DNA from: Phycisphaerae bacterium
Lineage (GTDB): Bacteria; Planctomycetota; Phycisphaerae; Phycisphaerales; SM1A02
NCBI GenBank assembly: GCA_002709295.1
Contig: PAQL01000026.1
Coordinates: forward strand, 1 to 64,000
Reading direction: 5' to 3'
Length of the DNA: 64,000 bases
The translations under genes were made by a program, and so were the position numbers. The notes beneath the pieces are model-generated. The model did no database searches. It was not told the origin of the DNA and was given only the letters and a program-made list of their open reading frames with translations. Within the stretch, counting starts at the first letter, position 1; each line of letters starts with the position of its first letter. Positions 19,968 to 28,399 of this stretch are shown one piece after another.

Positions 19968-20746
19968 CTCGTGGCCTCCATTCGGCCGAGACGGGCCCGC
20001 AGGATCTCGTCGACCTCCGCGAGCTGGTCCGGGGTGTTGATGCTGAGAATGTCTTCCGCGGGGACCGCGTCGACCACCGCCACGCGATCCCCGTCGGTTC
20101 GAGTGATGCCGAAGACGTCGGTCACGTAGTACTCGCCGTTGGCGTTGTCGTTGCTCGTCCGCGAGAGACGGTCGAAGAGCCGGCCGGTGCGGAAGCAGTA
20201 GTAGGAGGGGTTCACCTCGCGGATCGCCAGCTCGGTCTCGTCCGCGTCCTTCTGCTCCACGATCCGGGCGAAGTCGCCGTTCTCGTCCCGGACGATTCGT
20301 CCGTAGCCGGCGGGATCCTCGATGACCGCGGTCGCGAGGGTCGCGTCCGCCCCGCTCTCCCGGTGACGGTCGAGCAGGATCCGGAGCGTCTCGGTGCGGA
20401 TCAGCGGGCCGTCTCCGCAGAGCACGAGCACGTCGTGATCGGGGGAGCCGGCGAGGGCCTCGCGGGCCTGATCGACCGCGTGGCCGGTGCCCAGCTGCTC
20501 CTCCTGCGTCACGAACTCGACATCGGACTGGTCGGACAGACTGTCCCTGACCAGCTCGGCCCGATGTCCGACCACCACGACGATGCGGGAGGCTCCCGCA
20601 TCCCGGCAGGCATCCACGACCCAGTGGACCATCGGTCGGCCGGCCACCTCGTGCATGACCTTCGGCAGGTCGCTCTGCATCCGGGTGCCCTTGCCTGCCG
20701 CGAGGATCACGGCATCGACTGGTGCATGTCGGGGTGAGGGTTCCAT
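19964..20746 (-). CDS. GlmU-type nucleotidyltransferase lacking the acetyltransferase domain
   Basis: 260 residues equal to the N-terminal half of GlmU: LAAGKGTRM (15-23), PKVMHEVAGRPMV, QLGTGHAV, LCGDGPLI, YGRIVRDENGDFARIVEQKDA, GEYYVTDVF and ILSINTPDQLAEV. These match N-acetylglucosamine-1-phosphate uridylyltransferase, which makes UDP-GlcNAc. The C-terminal left-handed beta-helix that acetylates glucosamine-1-phosphate is missing, so that step must be elsewhere. It is coupled to prs and lies 46 bp after tRNA-Gln. Confidence 0.88.
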
Positions 20747-20792
20747 CGTCTGTCCGGGGGAGAGGATCGTGAAGGAGGAGAAGGGAGGGAAG

Positions 20793-20863
20793 CTGGCCCA
20801 CCTAGATTCGAACTAGGACTGCTTGGATCAAAACCAAGAGTGCTACCGTTACACCATGGGCCA
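20793..20863 (-). tRNA. tRNA-Gln (TTG anticodon)
   Basis: A 71-nt cloverleaf. A perfect 7-bp acceptor stem pairs TGGCCCA with TGGGCCA, with a 4-bp D stem (GTGT/GCAC). The anticodon stem CTTGG/CCAAG holds loop TTTTGAT with anticodon TTG, and the T arm CCTAG-TTCGAAT-CTAGG is standard. The discriminator is G. The 3' CCA is not encoded. It reads CAA, and CAG only by wobble. It is on the same strand as the uridylyltransferase and prs, starting 46 bp upstream of them, and may share their transcript. Confidence 0.97.
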
Positions 20864-21429
20864 GTGAGTCGGGGACGTTCGTCGAAGCGAGGTCCCGGCT
20901 TCCCGGCGCTGTTCGCGCCGAGGAAGCTTTCCTTCCCGGGCTCGACCAATTGAAAGTCTGGAGTTCATCCCGAACCACTCGGGATCTTCTGGATCAGTGT
21001 CTGCACGAAGGCTGGCGCCATCGCGGGGACCGACGACGTCGTTCGAGACCGTCTCGAACGACGAGGCGCGGTCTGGGGCTCCGCGGGGTCGTTCGAGGAA
21101 CGACGGAAGCGGGCGGATCCAGGGCCGCGGCCGAGGCGGGCGGGAGCACGCGAAGCCGCGAAGGCGTGCCCCATGCGGCGCCAGAGTCCTCATCGAGGAG
21201 GAGCCTGTCACCGACGGCCCGAAGCGGCGAATCGTACTCGAAACCCCGCTTCCGGCCAACCCCCGGGTGGGCAGGGGGACCTTGGAGCGGGGAAAAACGG
21301 CCCTGAAGCCCCGGGAACCGGGGCAGGTGGACGACGGAGCCGGAATCCCGGCATCGCCGGTCGCCATCGGCGATCGACGTCCCCGAGCTCCGTGCTACAG
21401 TCGACCCTCAACTCCTCGGAACCCAGGTC
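20864..21429. other. 566-bp gene-free region rich in short hairpins
   Basis: No convincing gene; open frames here conflict with the tRNA or have low-complexity Arg/Pro products. Visible inverted repeats are 20905-20921 (CGGCGC/GCGCCG), 20967-20985 (ATCCCGA/TCGGGAT), 21037-21063 (12-bp perfect stem, 3-nt loop), 21088-21104 (GTCGTTC/GAACGAC, 3-nt loop), 21308-21324 (GCCCCGG/CCGGGGC) and 21353-21374 (ATCGCCG/CGGCGAT). The third and fourth share the core GTCGTTCGAG. It lies between diverging units: tRNA-Gln on the left strand and aldehyde dehydrogenase on the right. It may hold both promoters, a small RNA, or both. Confidence 0.6.
21374..21401 (+). promoter_or_regulatory. Candidate promoter for the aldehyde dehydrogenase gene
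   Basis: TCGACG (21374-21379) and TACAGT (21396-21401) are spaced by 16 nt, 29 nt before the ATG. The spacing and -10 form are the same as at 7177-7204. Seen by eye only. Confidence 0.35.
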
Positions 21430-22845
21430 ATGCCCACCTCACCTTCGGACCCGTCACTCGCCCTCACCCCGCAGACCCTCGTCTCGATCGACCCTGCGAC
21501 CGGAGAACCGGTCGGTGAGATCCTGGTCACCCCGGAGGATCACATCCCCCAGATGGTGCGTGACGCACGCATCGCCCAGCGGAGCTGGGGGGCGATGACC
21601 ATGGAGCAGCGTGGCGACATCCTGAAGTCGGCCGTGCCGCATCTGGTCGAACAGGCCCAGAGGATCGGGGAGCTGCTGACCCGGGAGATGGGGAAGCCCC
21701 GGGCGATGGGGATCGGCGAGGCGACCTACTGCGCGAAGGGGATCCCGGAGGAGGTCGATTCGATCGCGGAGGCGCTGGAGCCGGAGATCCTCGAGGACGA
21801 CGCCCTCCGGACCACGATGAGATTCGATCCCTACGGAGTCGTTGCCGCGATCACCCCGTGGAACTTCCCGCTGCTCATGGTCTTCCAGTCGGTGATCCCC
21901 GCCCTCATGGCCGGGAACACCGTCCTCCTGAAGCCGAGCGAGGAGACCCCGCTGGTGGCTCGGGAGTGGGTCGCGGGTCTCAACGAGTTCCTCCCGCCCA
22001 ACGTCCTCCAGCTGGTGATCGGAGACGAACGACAGGGGAAGGCCCTCGTCGAGGCGCCGATCGATCTGGTGGTCTTCACCGGAAGCCGCGAAGCGGGCAA
22101 GCACATCCTTCGCGAAGCCAGTGGCGGTCTGAAGCGGGTGATCCTCGAACTCGGTGGCAAGGATCCGATGATCGTTCTCGGCGATGCCGATGTCGATGCC
22201 GCTGCCGCCTTCGCCGCCCGGAACTCCTTCCGCAACACCGGTCAGGTCTGCGTGAGCACCGAACGGATCTACGTCGACGAGAGCATCGCCGATGCGTTCA
22301 CCGAGAAGCTCGCGGAGAAGGCGGCCGCCATGAAGGTCGGTCCGGGCATGGAGTCGGGGGTCGAGATCGGACCGATGATCAACCGCCGTCAGAAGGACCA
22401 TGTCGTCGACCAGGTCGAGGCCTCGGTCCGCGAGGGTGCCCGGGTGATCATGGGTTGTCACGGACCGGATGATGCGGGAGATGGGAATTTCCTCCCCCTG
22501 ACGGTCCTGGCCGACGTCGATCATGACATGGAGATCATGCGGGAGGAGACCTTCGGTCCCGTGGCCTGCGTGATGAGCGTCCGCAGCGACGACGAGGCGG
22601 TCCGTCTCGCCAACGACACCCGTTTCGGACTGGCGGCCTGCGTGTGGGGCGAGTCCTCGCACGCCGAGGAGATCGCCGGCCGACTGACCGCGGGTATGAT
22701 CGGCGTCAACCAGGGATGCGGAGGCGCCGAGGGAAGCCCGTGGGTGGGTGCTCGCGAGAGCGGATTCGGCTGGCATGGCGGACGATACGGACACCGCCAG
22801 TTCTGTCAGGTCCGCACCATCAGTCGCTCCCGCAAGAACGACTGA
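21430..22845 (+). CDS. NAD(P)-dependent aldehyde dehydrogenase (succinate-semialdehyde type)
   Basis: 471 residues. YGVVAAITPWNFPLL, LKPSEETPLVA, FTGSREAGK, catalytic Glu240 in LELGGKDP, catalytic Cys274 in NTGQVCVSTER and EETFGPV are all ALDH family motifs. The short N-terminus and the MGKPRAMGIGE region resemble succinate-semialdehyde dehydrogenases (GabD/SSADH), oxidising the semialdehyde to succinate, but the substrate is inferred. A small unknown gene follows 22 bp later. The promoter region holds several hairpins. Confidence 0.9.
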   Translation: MPTSPSDPSLALTPQTLVSIDPATGEPVGEILVTPEDHIPQMVRDARIAQRSWGAMTMEQRGDILKSAVPHLVEQAQRIGELLTREMGKPRAMGIGEATYCAKGIPEEVDSIAEALEPEILEDDALRTTMRFDPYGVVAAITPWNFPLLMVFQSVIPALMAGNTVLLKPSEETPLVAREWVAGLNEFLPPNVLQLVIGDERQGKALVEAPIDLVVFTGSREAGKHILREASGGLKRVILELGGKDPMIVLGDADVDAAAAFAARNSFRNTGQVCVSTERIYVDESIADAFTEKLAEKAAAMKVGPGMESGVEIGPMINRRQKDHVVDQVEASVREGARVIMGCHGPDDAGDGNFLPLTVLADVDHDMEIMREETFGPVACVMSVRSDDEAVRLANDTRFGLAACVWGESSHAEEIAGRLTAGMIGVNQGCGGAEGSPWVGARESGFGWHGGRYGHRQFCQVRTISRSRKND

Positions 22846-22867
22846 ATCATCATCGGAGCCCGGACGC

Positions 22868-23122
22868 ATGCCACTGCCCATCGCCGGTGAGATCGAAGTC
22901 GTGGTCGGATCGGTCACCCCGGTCGTGATCCACGGTGACTCCTATCTCGATCTGGCGATATTCCCCGCGGGGGATCCGCAGGCGACGATGGTGAGGGTTC
23001 CCCGGCACACGTTCCCCCCGGACGACCAGGGCGACGCCTGGACCCCGGTGGTCGGGGAGCGGATCGTGGTCCGCGTGCTGCTGGGACAGGTCGACGGGGT
23101 GCGCCGGGTGAGCGAGGACTGA
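22868..23122 (+). CDS. Small hypothetical protein paired with the aldehyde dehydrogenase
   Basis: 84 residues with no recognised family. It is rich in Val and Ile in alternating strands (GEIEVVVGSVTPVVIHGDSYLDLAIFP-type start, GERIVVRVLLGQVDG end), suggesting a small beta barrel such as an OB fold. It has no Cys, no signal peptide and no membrane segment. GGAG is 10 nt before the ATG. It starts 22 nt after the aldehyde dehydrogenase stop, so the two are probably one operon. Its job is unknown. Confidence 0.65.
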   Translation: MPLPIAGEIEVVVGSVTPVVIHGDSYLDLAIFPAGDPQATMVRVPRHTFPPDDQGDAWTPVVGERIVVRVLLGQVDGVRRVSED

Positions 23123-23154
23123 ACCCCCCGTTCACCGGACCGCGACGTAATTCT

Positions 23155-24108
23155 TCAGCCCAGCATGGCCTCCACACGATCCGCGAGCACGTCGTCCCAG
23201 TCCAGACCGGGTGCGGCCGCGTTCTCGACGACCTGTTCCGGACGACTGGCGCCGATGATGCAGCTCGTGATCTCCTCCCGGCGGAGACACCAGCGAAGCG
23301 CGAGACTCGAGAGCGGGACGCCCAGATCGTCGGCCAGCCGGCCGAGACGCCGGACCTTCTCGAGATTCGTCTCCGTGAAACGGCTACGGATGAACTGGCC
23401 CTTCCTCTCGTCCGCGGCGCGGGCGTCGGGGGGGGTCCCCTCGGCATACTTGCCGGTCAGGAGTCCCTCGGCGAGAGGGCTGAAGCAGACGTTTCCCATG
23501 CCGCAGCGGGCGGTGGCGGGGAAGGCGTCCTTCTCCCAGTGTCGATCGAGCATGTTGTAGATCGGCTGGTTCGAGATGGGGCGGTGCCACCCGGCCTCCT
23601 CGCAGATCGTGGCCGCCTCCTCGATCTGGTCACCGGTCCACTCGCTGACCCCCCAGTAACGGGCCTTGCCCTGGTCGACGAGGTCGCTCATCGCCCGGCA
23701 GGTCTCCTCGAGCGGGGTGTCGGGGTCGAAGCGATGGCACTGATAGAGATCGACGTGGTCGGTTCGAAGACGAGACAGGCTCTTCTCGATCTCGGAGAAG
23801 AGATGCTTCCTGGACAGGCCGCGGTCATTGGCGCCGGGGAAAGGCCAGTCCTTCTCGTAGGGCCAGAAGGCCTTGGTGGCGAGGACGTAGGTCTCCCGGC
23901 GAAACGGGGCGAGCGCCTCGCCCACGACCGATTCGGTCGATCCGAGTCCGTACTGGTTGGCGGTGTCGAAGAAGTTGATCCCGTTCTCGTAGGCGGTGCG
24001 GTGAAGCTCGCCTGCAAGCTGGGTGTCACCCTCGTCGAGGGTCAGCCAGGATCCGAGTCCGATCTCGCTGACCGCCAGACCGCTGCGACCGAGTCGTCGA
24101 TACTTCAT
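23155..24108 (-). CDS. Aldo/keto reductase (potassium channel beta-subunit type)
   Basis: 317 residues. The catalytic tetrad is visible: D48 and Y53 in NFFDTANQYG, K79 in VLATKAFW and the His in DLYQCHRFD. NADPH-binding motifs near the end (ITSCIIGASRPEQVVEN) are standard. It reduces an aldehyde or ketone with NADPH; the closest style is the YhdN/Kv-beta group, and the substrate is unknown. The start at 24108 has GGAG 8 nt upstream; the open frame beyond has no family similarity. It converges on the small hypothetical gene. Confidence 0.9.
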   Translation of the reverse strand: MKYRRLGRSGLAVSEIGLGSWLTLDEGDTQLAGELHRTAYENGINFFDTANQYGLGSTESVVGEALAPFRRETYVLATKAFWPYEKDWPFPGANDRGLSRKHLFSEIEKSLSRLRTDHVDLYQCHRFDPDTPLEETCRAMSDLVDQGKARYWGVSEWTGDQIEEAATICEEAGWHRPISNQPIYNMLDRHWEKDAFPATARCGMGNVCFSPLAEGLLTGKYAEGTPPDARAADERKGQFIRSRFTETNLEKVRRLGRLADDLGVPLSSLALRWCLRREEITSCIIGASRPEQVVENAAAPGLDWDDVLADRVEAMLG

Positions 24109-24193
24109 GAAGCTGATCTCCGGAGTCCGGGTTCGGCGGTCACGGGGTGCGGAGTGTATCCGCGGGGTTCCAGAGGCTACCCTTCGAGGCGTG

Positions 24194-24790
24194 ATGGACA
24201 CCGACATGCTGCTCAGGATCTACGCCGCAGGGGCGTTCCCGATGTGGGACGAGGAGTTCGACGAGATACGTCTCTTCCGACCCGACCCTCGCGCGGTGAT
24301 CGAGTTCGATTCGGTGCATGTCCCGAGGCGACTGGCCCGGACCATCCGGAACCGGCCCTTTCGAATCACCAGCGATCGTGCGTTCGACCGGGTGCTCGAC
24401 GAATGCCACCGGGAGCGGGTCGATGGCTGCTGGTGCTCCCCGGAGATGGCCGTGGCCTACTCCGAGCTGCATGACCGTGGTTTCGCGCACAGCATCGAGG
24501 CCTGGAAGGACGATCGTCTGGTGGGTGGCCTGTACGGAGTCCACATCGGCAGCGCCTTCATGGCGGAGTCGATGTTCAGTCGTCCGGAACTCGGGGGCAC
24601 CGATGCGAGCAAGGTCGTCCTGGTGGAGCTGCTCGACCGGTTGCACGCCGCCGGATTCGGGCTGTTCGACGTCCAGTTCCAGAACGAGCACATCAGGCAG
24701 TTCGGCGTGATCGAGATCGACGGCGACAGCTACCTCGAACGCTTCGAGTCCGCGGCGATGTCGCCGTGCGACTGGCCTGCCTTCGACTGA
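24194..24790 (+). CDS. aat: Leucyl/phenylalanyl-tRNA-protein transferase, short form
   Basis: 198 residues. LLRIYAAGAFPMW, RLFRPDPRAVIEF, CWCSPEMAVAYSELHDRGFAHSIEAWKDDRLVGGLYGVHIGSAFMAESMF-type blocks, DASKVVLVELLDRL and DVQFQNEHIRQFG all match Aat. Aat adds Leu or Phe to N-terminal Lys/Arg for the N-end rule. E. coli Aat has about 30 more N-terminal residues (the FPP...GGDL strand); here the chain begins near YxxGxFPW. The start has GAGG 5 nt before it. No clpS or clpA is near. Confidence 0.9.
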   Translation: MDTDMLLRIYAAGAFPMWDEEFDEIRLFRPDPRAVIEFDSVHVPRRLARTIRNRPFRITSDRAFDRVLDECHRERVDGCWCSPEMAVAYSELHDRGFAHSIEAWKDDRLVGGLYGVHIGSAFMAESMFSRPELGGTDASKVVLVELLDRLHAAGFGLFDVQFQNEHIRQFGVIEIDGDSYLERFESAAMSPCDWPAFD

Positions 24791-24813
24791 TCGTTCAGAT
24801 CCCGACCGGACGC

Positions 24814-26289
24814 CTATTCGCCGAACGCCTCGATGAGGGGACCGATGTGACGTTCGTACCGCCGCCACCGATCCACCGCGTCGCGGTTCATGGGTCGGCT
24901 CACCTGGGTCCATGACGGCGTCATCACCACCCGCTCGGACTCGTGGAAGTCTACGGCCGAGCGATCGAAGTCCATCCCGAGGAACTGCAGGACCTCCCGG
25001 ATCCTGCCCTCCGCGTCATCGACCAGGTCCTCGTAACGGAGCGGCAGGGTCTCGATCTCGAGGACCTCGTGCCAGCGCTCGACGAGTCGGTCGAAACGTC
25101 TCCGTCCGGCGATCAGCCCCTCGAGGCTGCATGACCAGGGAACGGACGCGGGATTGATCGGATTCATGAAGATGGAGACGAGGTTGTCGAGTGGACGACG
25201 CTGGAGCAGGAGGGCCCGCGATCCGGGAAGAACCCTGGAGATCAGGGGCAGTCGAGCGTCCAGACCGAGGGCCTTGTTGGTCACCCTGCTCGCGGTGGGG
25301 GAGATCGACCGCTCCATCTCGCGGTAGGTGGCCGCGAACTCGTCGAACATGGCGGTGTCGCCCCCGTCGATCGAATCCGGAAAGGCGATGCCGGTCCGGT
25401 GATCCAGCAGAGTCTGGAACATGTTGAACTCGAAACGCTCTCCGATGCCGTCGCCCGTGGGGTGCGCGGAGATGATCTGTTCCAGGAGAGTGGTCCCGCT
25501 TCGCGGCATGCCCACGATGAACACGCTTCGTTCCGATCGATCCGTGGAGAGCGGCAGGGACGCGATTCTCCCGGGGGTGCTCCATTCCAGAAGGCGTTCG
25601 GTCTCGGCCTCGAAGCTCTCGACGTCGAAGTCCACGTCCAGGGCCCGGTTGGCGCGGATGGCCGCCTCGAAGGCGGCATCGTGATCCCCGAGGCGATCGA
25701 GCGTGGTGGCATGGAGGAACTCGGTGGAGGCTCTCGACGATCCCTCGAGGGAGGGATTGCCGAGGATCCGTTCGAACCGTGCCCGCGCCCGTTCGTGGTC
25801 GCCCTCGGCGGCATCGGCCTCCGCGATCATCGTCTGGACCCCGATGTCGAGCTCGCCGGAACGGACGATCTCCCCGAGGACCTGCCTCATCTCCTCGTAG
25901 CGGCGGGCGCGAAGAAGGCAGCGGCAGCGAAGGAACCGCACCGCCTTCGCGGTCCTGGGATCGGAGATCCTCTCAAGCCCGTCGAGCAGCTCCAGAGCCT
26001 CGCCGGGAAGTCCCTCGTTGAGGCTGAGCTTCGCGTTCCGGAACCGGATGTCGACGTTCCGGGCATCACCGGCCTCGCAGAGTTCCGCGGCCTTCAGCAG
26101 GACGCATCTCGAGGAACCGCCACCTCCCATGGCCATCATCGAGATCGACTTCTCGATCAGGGCGTCGATGTCCTCCGGATCTTCCGCGAGTCGGTCCGAG
26201 GCCTCCTCGTATCCCACGACCGGCCGGAGCGCCTCCACCTTCGCGGAGGATCCGTCGATGTCTTGATGATCTTCAGGATCGTTCAACAT
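24814..26289 (-). CDS. TPR-sulfotransferase
   Basis: 491 residues. The first 240 are helical TPR-like repeats (residues about 40-235, repeated A-A-x-x-x-F pairs). The sulfotransferase domain follows, with the 5'-phosphosulfate loop VGMPRSGTTLLEQIISAHP (259-277) and the 3'-phosphate site LLLQRRPLDNLVS. It transfers sulfate from PAPS to an unknown acceptor; TPR-sulfotransferases of marine bacteria are thought to act on peptides or glycans. No PAPS synthesis gene is nearby. It converges on aat. Confidence 0.88.
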   Translation of the reverse strand: MLNDPEDHQDIDGSSAKVEALRPVVGYEEASDRLAEDPEDIDALIEKSISMMAMGGGGSSRCVLLKAAELCEAGDARNVDIRFRNAKLSLNEGLPGEALELLDGLERISDPRTAKAVRFLRCRCLLRARRYEEMRQVLGEIVRSGELDIGVQTMIAEADAAEGDHERARARFERILGNPSLEGSSRASTEFLHATTLDRLGDHDAAFEAAIRANRALDVDFDVESFEAETERLLEWSTPGRIASLPLSTDRSERSVFIVGMPRSGTTLLEQIISAHPTGDGIGERFEFNMFQTLLDHRTGIAFPDSIDGGDTAMFDEFAATYREMERSISPTASRVTNKALGLDARLPLISRVLPGSRALLLQRRPLDNLVSIFMNPINPASVPWSCSLEGLIAGRRRFDRLVERWHEVLEIETLPLRYEDLVDDAEGRIREVLQFLGMDFDRSAVDFHESERVVMTPSWTQVSRPMNRDAVDRWRRYERHIGPLIEAFGE

Positions 26290-26332
26290 GTGGTTCCGAT
26301 CCTAGCAAATGACCTTCGATCGAAGTCTCGAC

Positions 26333-26713
26333 TCAGGGGCACTGCTCGTCGACGACCCACCATGTGTTTCCCTCCGGATCCTGGAACGATCCGAAGAGGA
26401 ATCCACGCTCCGGATCGCGCATGGGACCGTCGACCCGTCCACCGGACCCGTGGATCCCCAGCAGAAGCGCGGTCACATCGGTCGTCTCGATCTGGGGGAC
26501 GATGGTCGATTCGGCGGGTGGTGCTTCCGGTGGGGCGGTTCCGATGCCGAGTCTGAACCCTCCCTCGCTCTCTAGATTCACGTAGGGGAGTTCGTCGAAC
26601 CTGGCCACGACCTTGAAGCCGAGGGCCTGGACGTACCAGTCGGCGAGTCGCTCGAAGTCGCGAGCGAGCAGCACGAGTTCCCGTGGTCGCACCGGTGGGG
26701 GTGAGTCGGTCAT
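26333..26713 (-). CDS. VOC (glyoxalase/bleomycin resistance fold) protein
   Basis: 126 residues forming one VOC unit: LVLLARDFERLADWYVQALGFKVVARF at the start and FGSFQDPEGNTWWVVDEQ at the end, the usual metal-ligand strands. VOC proteins bind a metal and act as lyases, dioxygenases or antibiotic binders; the function here cannot be narrowed. Its ATG overlaps the stop of a 25-codon open frame as ATGA. Confidence 0.85.
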   Translation of the reverse strand: MTDSPPPVRPRELVLLARDFERLADWYVQALGFKVVARFDELPYVNLESEGGFRLGIGTAPPEAPPAESTIVPQIETTDVTALLLGIHGSGGRVDGPMRDPERGFLFGSFQDPEGNTWWVVDEQCP

Positions 26714-26787
26714 GCCTGATCAGGGGCTGCGGCGGCGTTGGCGGCGACTTCGATGACGATCGCGATGGCGAAGCAGACGTGGGGCAT
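26710..26787 (-). CDS. 25-residue hydrophobic leader-like open frame
   Basis: Codes MPHVCFAIAIVIEVAANAAA and five more residues. It starts at 26787 with GGAG 5 nt upstream, and its stop overlaps the VOC start as ATGA. The length is below usual gene limits but both signals are good. It could be a translated leader or a small membrane peptide; no family is known. Confidence 0.45.
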   Translation of the reverse strand: MPHVCFAIAIVIEVAANAAAAPDQA

Positions 26788-26965
26788 GGTGTCTCCATGA
26801 CGGATCCTCGCTCTCCCGGCGATCGAGGAGCGATCCGAGTGCGCCGATCGTAGTCGGGATGCTTCCGGTCGGGATCAAGACTCATGTCCGATCGAGCCGA
26901 TTCACCGGAGGGATCATGGGCATCCTCCCGTGAACGATGGAATCCCGGTTCGGTCGGAGCACCAG

Positions 26966-27217
26966 ATGACTCATGCATCACTCGAGCAGTTCTTCATGTG
27001 GGCCACCATCATCGGGGTGGGCGTCATGGTGCTCAGTGCACCGGCCTGGATGCTCATGCGGGGGGTGGCTCACCGGATCCACGGGCGGATCTTCGGCGTG
27101 TCGCCGGAGGTCGTGGACATCGTCTGCTACGCCTATCTCGCGTTGATGAAGGTCATGGTGACGATCCTGCTGCTCGTCCCCTGGATCGCACTCCTGCTGA
27201 CGCGGCCCGCAACCTGA
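26966..27217 (+). CDS. DUF6868-like two-helix membrane protein
   Basis: 83 residues with two transmembrane segments (about 12-31 and 57-78) and HRIHGRIFGVSPEVVDIVCYAYLALMKV between them. This matches the pattern I know as DUF6868: an SLEQFF-type start, LHGR-W/F, and a Y-KV helix. The family's function is unknown. GGAG is 7 nt upstream of the ATG at 26966. A GTG 12 codons earlier has no good signal. It stands alone with its own promoter region. Confidence 0.75.
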   Translation: MTHASLEQFFMWATIIGVGVMVLSAPAWMLMRGVAHRIHGRIFGVSPEVVDIVCYAYLALMKVMVTILLLVPWIALLLTRPAT

Positions 27218-27286
27218 TGATCAGGGGACGTCTCCCGCTCGGGACCCGGTGTCGCCGCCCGCCTCACTGATCGTCGGATCCGAGGA

Positions 27287-27721
27287 TCAACCCCGGTCCG
27301 GCGGCGGTGCCGCCGACTTCGGCCGCCTCGGCCACGGTGCCCCGAGAAGCATCAGCACGACCAGAAGGACGATCTGGATCAGCCACCGGACGATGTGGCC
27401 GGTGGTCGAGAGTCGAGTGCCGTTGAAGGGAAGATCGTTCACCCACATGTTGAGGTTGGCGAGTGACATCGCGAGCACCAGCACCACCAGGAGTCGGGCG
27501 GACCAGCGGCGCGTGAGGGGCACGATCAGGCCGAGGCCCAGCAGGATCTCCAGGCCGCCGCTGGCGTAGTTCCAGAACCGCGGCCAGCCGAGGTACGCGG
27601 GGACGATCGCCTCGAAGGGTTCGGGATTCCGGAAGTGCAGCAATCCGATCCATGAGAAGGCCAGGCCGAGCGGCACGGCGACGATGAGGGCGATGATCCC
27701 GAGGATGCGTCGAGGGGTCAT
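27287..27721 (-). CDS. DoxX-like membrane protein
   Basis: 144 residues with four transmembrane helices. FRNPEPFEAIVPAYL and WPRFWNYASGGLEILLGLGLIVP are the DoxX/DoxD-type signatures. DoxX proteins are linked to redox or thiosulfate-quinone activity and sometimes to superoxide-related complexes; no partner is seen here. It converges on the DUF6868-like gene and starts 18 bp after the hemolysin III-type gene, so the two are probably co-transcribed. Confidence 0.85.
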   Translation of the reverse strand: MTPRRILGIIALIVAVPLGLAFSWIGLLHFRNPEPFEAIVPAYLGWPRFWNYASGGLEILLGLGLIVPLTRRWSARLLVVLVLAMSLANLNMWVNDLPFNGTRLSTTGHIVRWLIQIVLLVVLMLLGAPWPRRPKSAAPPPDRG

Positions 27722-27739
27722 GGGAGGATCCGCGGATGC

Positions 27740-28390
27740 TCAGCCCGGCATCGGGAGGCGATCGATCTCGGTGAAGACGGCGCCGTACAGGCCCACGCAT
27801 CCGGTCATCACGAAGACATGCCAGATCACGTGGTAGCCGCGCCGATGATCAAGCAGGTAGAAGGCCACACCGATCGTGAAGGCCGCACCCGCGATGAGCA
27901 GCCAGATCAGGGAGGCGGTGGCGAGTCGTTGGAAGATCGGAACCACCGCGATCAGGCACAGCCAGCCCATGACGAGGTACATGACGGTCGAGATCAAGTT
28001 GAACCGCCCGGTGTACCTCAGCTTCAGGAGCACGCCGACCACCGCCATCGACCAGACCGCGATGAGGAGCCCGGTGCCCCACGGGCCTGCGAGGCCGGTC
28101 AGGCAGATCGGGGTGTAGCTGCCCGCGATGAGGATGTAGATGGAGGCGTGGTCGAGGACTCGAAGCCTCCGCCGCCGGGTGGGGTTCCGATTCGCGTGGT
28201 AGAAGGTCGAGGCCCCCAGGGTCAGGACCATGGAGAGGCCGAAGACGACGCATCCGATCAGTGCGGGGGAGTCCTCCCGGCCCGCCACCTGCAGCAGCAG
28301 GACCGGCAGAGCCGCCATGGCGACGAGGCAGCCGATCCCGTGGGTGATCGCGTTCCAGTTCTCCTCGCGGATCGAGAATGCTCTCTGCAT
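27740..28390 (-). CDS. Hemolysin III/PAQR family membrane protein
   Basis: 216 residues with seven transmembrane helices. THGIGCLVAM at the start, STFYHANRNPTRRRRLRVLDHASIYILIAGSYTP in the middle and DHRRGYHVIWHVFVMTG at the end carry the conserved metal-binding His and Asp residues of the PAQR/Yqf-type fold. These proteins may regulate membrane energetics or act as hydrolases; hemolysis is not established. It lies between the EEIHH protein and the DoxX gene on the same strand. Confidence 0.9.
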   Translation of the reverse strand: MQRAFSIREENWNAITHGIGCLVAMAALPVLLLQVAGREDSPALIGCVVFGLSMVLTLGASTFYHANRNPTRRRRLRVLDHASIYILIAGSYTPICLTGLAGPWGTGLLIAVWSMAVVGVLLKLRYTGRFNLISTVMYLVMGWLCLIAVVPIFQRLATASLIWLLIAGAAFTIGVAFYLLDHRRGYHVIWHVFVMTGCVGLYGAVFTEIDRLPMPG

Positions 28391-28399
28391 CGCCGGACA

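Noticed and set aside
20900-20950. Resemblance to the start of RNase P RNA (GAGGAA and CCGGGCTC)
   Set aside because: The conserved core is broken by other bases and the later pairing and ACAGNRA motifs were not found on either strand.
20849-21367. Minus-strand open frame of 172 codons
   Set aside because: It overlaps the start of tRNA-Gln and its product is Arg/Pro/Ser low complexity with no motif.
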